This document shows, piece by piece, positions 5,810-8,194 of a stretch of 8,194 bases of DNA. The notes beneath the pieces are model-generated. The model saw nothing but the letters and a program-made list of their open reading frames with translations, did not search any database and was not told where the DNA came from. Source of the DNA: Limisphaerales bacterium (GTDB lineage: Bacteria; Verrucomicrobiota; Verrucomicrobiia; Limisphaerales; UBA11358); the NCBI GenBank assembly GCA_003133815.1, contig PKZR01000311.1, forward strand, positions 1 to 8,194, written 5' to 3'. The translations under genes and the position numbers were made by a program. Numbering within the stretch: position 1 is the stretch's first letter; each line of letters opens with the position of its first letter.

Positions 5810-6952
5810 TTATCCCCGGAAAATATCAAACGGCTCGATCTTAAGAACTTTTCGAACTCCGATGTAACTTGAGATTCCGGCGATGAGCAGCACCATGCCG
5901 AAGGCCAGTCCCAAATTTCCGAACGTGATGGTCGCCGCGTAATTGGGCAGTCGAGATTTGGCGATTGTAATCATCAATGTCACGAGACCGATACCCAGCC
6001 CATAGCCGATCATGGCCGTAAAGAACGCCATGAACAGAATCATATAAACCAGCTCGCGACCCTTGGCACCAATGGCTTTCAGCGCGCCAAACTTTTCAAG
6101 GTTTTCGAGGATGAAGGTATAAAACGTCTGGCCGGAGATGGACAGCCCGACGATGAAGGCGATGACGGTCATCAGCAGGATGTTGGTGCCGAGCCCGGTC
6201 TGATAGGTCCAATAGTGGGTAATCCGGCTGTTGAATTCATCCTTGGTGAAGGCAACATAACCAAGCCTGGCGACTTGTCGCTGGATTCCGGCCACCGCTG
6301 CGTCGTTCTTCGGCTGCACGAGCACATAGGACATGGTGAAGCGGGTTGAAGGCAGGTATTCAATCGCGCGATGGTAAGTGGTATAAAGCGTCGGCACGCC
6401 GTTCAGTCCGTTGGAAACAACACGGGCAATGCCTACAATCCTGCCCCGGTGATCATTGAGTTCGAAGGTCGTGCCGATTTTCGGGTTCTCCAGTTTGGAG
6501 AATTCAGCGTCATCCACCACAAAGAACGTGTTGTCGGCATAGATGTCCTGAATGTTGCCCTGTTCCAGTTCGGGCCGGCCAAACAGACTGCTGTCATCCA
6601 GGCCGACCACGTTGACCCCTTGGTAAGTGCCACTGGCAAGCTTTACCAGCGCACCGCCCATAAACAGCGGCACGGCGTAACTGACGCCGTCCATGCTGCG
6701 GGCCGCATCCAGCACATAATCCGGCATGGGAATCGGACTGGTGGCCGTGTTGACCGCCGGGTCCATGATCCACATGGCCGCACCAATGTTGGTGACCGGC
6801 GAAAAGGCGCGGTTGAGAATGCCAGCGAACATGGCGGTCATTTCCATCATCAGAAACACGGCGAAGGTGATGCCGATCAACAGCGCGAAGAACTTGCCCC
6901 GGTCATTGACCAGCAGCTTGAAGCCGATCCGCAGGATGCCGCTGTATCTCAT
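5810..6952 (-). CDS. ABC transporter permease, FtsX/MacB/DevC-like
   Basis: A 380-residue permease with the four-helix FtsX topology: TM1 about 20-44, a large periplasmic domain about 45-250 (MacB-PCD-like), then TM2 about 257-282, TM3 about 301-327 and TM4 about 346-368. The opening GFKLLVNDRGKFFALLIGIT with AVFLM is typical of DevC-like permeases. The cytoplasmic loop LENLEKFGALKAIGAKGREL is the ATPase-coupling segment of FtsX proteins, and the end KIEPFDIFRG is also characteristic. The start at 6952 is chosen because the family homology begins at once and the ATG lies 1 nt after the fusion-protein stop (TAA-T-ATG), which suggests translational coupling. The open frame extends to 7036, but that would overlap the upstream gene by about 80 bp. 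The protein would dimerise and drive export with the ATPase encoded upstream. The substrate is unknown. Confidence 0.93.
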   Translation of the reverse strand: MRYSGILRIGFKLLVNDRGKFFALLIGITFAVFLMMEMTAMFAGILNRAFSPVTNIGAAMWIMDPAVNTATSPIPMPDYVLDAARSMDGVSYAVPLFMGGALVKLASGTYQGVNVVGLDDSSLFGRPELEQGNIQDIYADNTFFVVDDAEFSKLENPKIGTTFELNDHRGRIVGIARVVSNGLNGVPTLYTTYHRAIEYLPSTRFTMSYVLVQPKNDAAVAGIQRQVARLGYVAFTKDEFNSRITHYWTYQTGLGTNILLMTVIAFIVGLSISGQTFYTFILENLEKFGALKAIGAKGRELVYMILFMAFFTAMIGYGLGIGLVTLMITIAKSRLPNYAATITFGNLGLAFGMVLLIAGISSYIGVRKVLKIEPFDIFRG

Positions 6953-6953
6953 A

Positions 6954-8123
6954 TTAATAATTGTTCGTGGCGTTGGCTCCGGTTGCATCTTGCCCAATAA
7001 AAACATCCACCATCTGGCCGGGATAAACCGGGGCATCTTTTTTCTCGAAACGGAAAATCACAGGCAGCACCCGCAAGTCCACTTGCTCCTGTTTCTGATT
7101 GGACAGCTCGATCTTGGGCGAGACATAAGGCTGCACCCGGACGAACTCCAGCGGCACCTTGATGTCCGTGCCGGTGATCTGCATCTGCGCCTGGATATGC
7201 CACTTTGAAGGGAGGCGTGAAACCAGGATTTCATCCACATAACAACGCACATCCATGTAATCTTGCGGCCCGCTCATGACCACCAGCGGGTCAAACAATT
7301 CCGTGTAACTGTCGTAGTTTCCCTGCGACGAAACGTAACCGCCGACCGCAGCGTTGACTGCCAGCACGACTCCGGCCACGGGAGCTTTCACCGAATAATA
7401 TTCCAGAAGTGCTTTGGCCGCCTTCAGCGCGGCGGTTGCCTGGTTGACCGTGTCCCCGGCTGTATCCAGCACATCTTTGCTGACCGATTTCGGGTCGGCG
7501 TCATAGGCGGCGCGGTCTTTGTCATACTGGTCGCGGGCGAGCTTCAAATTGGCGGCGGCCAGTTCTGTGTTGGCGCGCTGCACGGAATCTTCGATGTCAA
7601 ACAATGGTGTGCCAGCCGACACCGATTGACCTTCCTGCACCAGCACCTGGGTGATGGGACCGGAAATTTGCGGGAAGATATTGATGTTTTCGCCGCTTGG
7701 CAGATCGCTCTCGATCATGCCGTTGGCATAGATGGCTGACTCAAACGGATTGTTGATTGGTTTGAACACCGGCGGCTGCGCCTTTCGAACCGTGCCAAAA
7801 ATATAGGCGGCGACGAGTCCGGCTAAAATGCCGATGATGGCGATGGAAAAAATAATTTTGTTTCCACCCGCCGTCTTGGGCGCGACGGCTTTGGCTTCAG
7901 GCTTGGTTTCTTCCAGTTCAACTTTGGGCTTGCTCTTGACCGTTGCCACCGGTTTGACTTCAGGCTTAACGGCTGTTTTAGTTTCAGCGTTCGCTGTGGG
8001 CGTGGACTTGTCCACCTTGGTTTCGTGGGTTAGTTCGAGCGCTTTGGGATCGGGCGCCGGCGTGGTTGTTTCCGGCTTTGGCTCGTCCGCCTTAATCGCT
8101 GGTTTAGGTTCATCAGTGTTCAT
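6954..8123 (-). CDS. HlyD-family membrane fusion protein (periplasmic adaptor)
   Basis: A 389-residue adaptor linking the inner-membrane ABC transporter to the outer-membrane channel. Residues 1-87 are an unusual cytoplasmic tail rich in Lys, Pro, Glu, Thr and Ala, with repeated DEPKP and KPExK motifs. One TM helix follows at about 89-110. The two lipoyl-like halves are at about 145-180 (PQISGPITQVLVQEGQSVSAGTPL) and 244-270 (VKAPVAGVVLAVNAAVGGYV). They flank an alpha-helical hairpin (181-243). A beta-barrel and membrane-proximal region closes the protein, ending with PVYPGQMVDVFIGQ. At the hairpin tip the RLS channel-contact motif is recognisable as R204-x6-P211-x3-S215, with Pro where Leu is usual. 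The start at 8123 overlaps the ATPase stop as ATGA and has an AGGAA-type Shine-Dalgarno about 5 nt upstream. The DevB-like architecture fits the DevC-like permease next door. Confidence 0.93.
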   Translation of the reverse strand: MNTDEPKPAIKADEPKPETTTPAPDPKALELTHETKVDKSTPTANAETKTAVKPEVKPVATVKSKPKVELEETKPEAKAVAPKTAGGNKIIFSIAIIGILAGLVAAYIFGTVRKAQPPVFKPINNPFESAIYANGMIESDLPSGENINIFPQISGPITQVLVQEGQSVSAGTPLFDIEDSVQRANTELAAANLKLARDQYDKDRAAYDADPKSVSKDVLDTAGDTVNQATAALKAAKALLEYYSVKAPVAGVVLAVNAAVGGYVSSQGNYDSYTELFDPLVVMSGPQDYMDVRCYVDEILVSRLPSKWHIQAQMQITGTDIKVPLEFVRVQPYVSPKIELSNQKQEQVDLRVLPVIFRFEKKDAPVYPGQMVDVFIGQDATGANATNNY

Positions 8124-8194
8124 TCGGTTCCTTTGTCTTCCTCGCCAGCACTGAGGTGGCCATCTTCCATGTGGAGGATTCGATCCGCATATTC
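8120..8194 (-). CDS. C-terminal end of an ABC transporter ATPase (partial)
   Basis: The last 24 codons of a gene that enters from the right edge, reading EYADRILHMEDGHLSAGEED and ending in TGA (8122-8120). The ADRIxxMEDG segment is the conserved C-terminal strand and turn after the H-loop in MacB/LolD/DevA-type ATPases. The TGA overlaps the start of the fusion-protein gene (ATGA), placing it first among the visible operon genes. The Walker motifs lie outside the window. It would supply ATP-driven energy for the permease encoded at 5810-6952. Confidence 0.88.
   Translation of the reverse strand, partial: EYADRILHMEDGHLSAGEEDKGTE

Noticed and set aside
6953..7036. 28-residue N-terminal extension of the ABC permease
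   Set aside because: It would overlap the fusion-protein gene by about 80 bp, and family homology begins at the ATG at 6952, 1 nt after the fusion-protein stop.
7828..8154. Plus-strand frame with a hydrophobic Ser/Leu/Val-rich product opposite the fusion-protein tail
   Set aside because: The composition is simply the antisense reading of the Lys/Pro/Glu/Thr-rich tail, and it crosses the ATPase/adaptor junction.

Overview
The window reads as a piece of a chromosome from a Gram-negative-type bacterium with moderately high GC. The outer-membrane lipoprotein of a tripartite pump requires an outer membrane. A zinc-ribbon/TM/LamG protein, a duplicated DUF3395-like protein and a GGAG-hairpin dispersed repeat together recall Verrucomicrobiota. 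That phylum assignment is an inference from gene style, not proof.

Layout. Positions 1-871 (minus strand) hold a protein made of three helicase-associated (HA) repeats. Its stop codon overlaps the start of another gene that runs off the left edge. Positions 995-1924 (minus) encode a LysR-type regulator. A 217-bp divergent intergenic region containing an 8-bp inverted repeat separates it from a plus-strand gene (2142-2906) for an exported, C-terminally anchored protein with two DUF3395-like repeats. A second plus-strand gene (3155-4057) encodes a zinc-ribbon/TM/LamG-like protein. Between this gene and the convergent pump operon lies a REPIN-like element (about 4131-4305). It has two inverted GGAG-C-hairpin units whose stems differ by compensatory changes.

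The right half (4325-8194, minus strand) is a compact four-gene operon for a tripartite ABC efflux system. Transcription runs right to left: the 3' end of an ATPase gene, then an HlyD-type membrane fusion protein, an FtsX/MacB/DevC-type permease and a TolC/NodT-type outer-membrane lipoprotein. Junctions are an ATGA overlap, a 1-nt gap and a 9-nt gap, so translation is probably coupled. The ATPase and permease would power export and the fusion protein would bridge the periplasm to the outer-membrane channel. The substrate cannot be read from the sequence.

I did not find a clearly new defence or mobile system. The most interesting items are the REPIN-like element, the LysR/DUF3395 divergent pair with its candidate operator, the stand-alone HA-repeat protein, and the TonB-like Lys/Pro-rich cytoplasmic tail on the fusion protein. 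No tRNA, rRNA, CRISPR array or transposase gene was seen.
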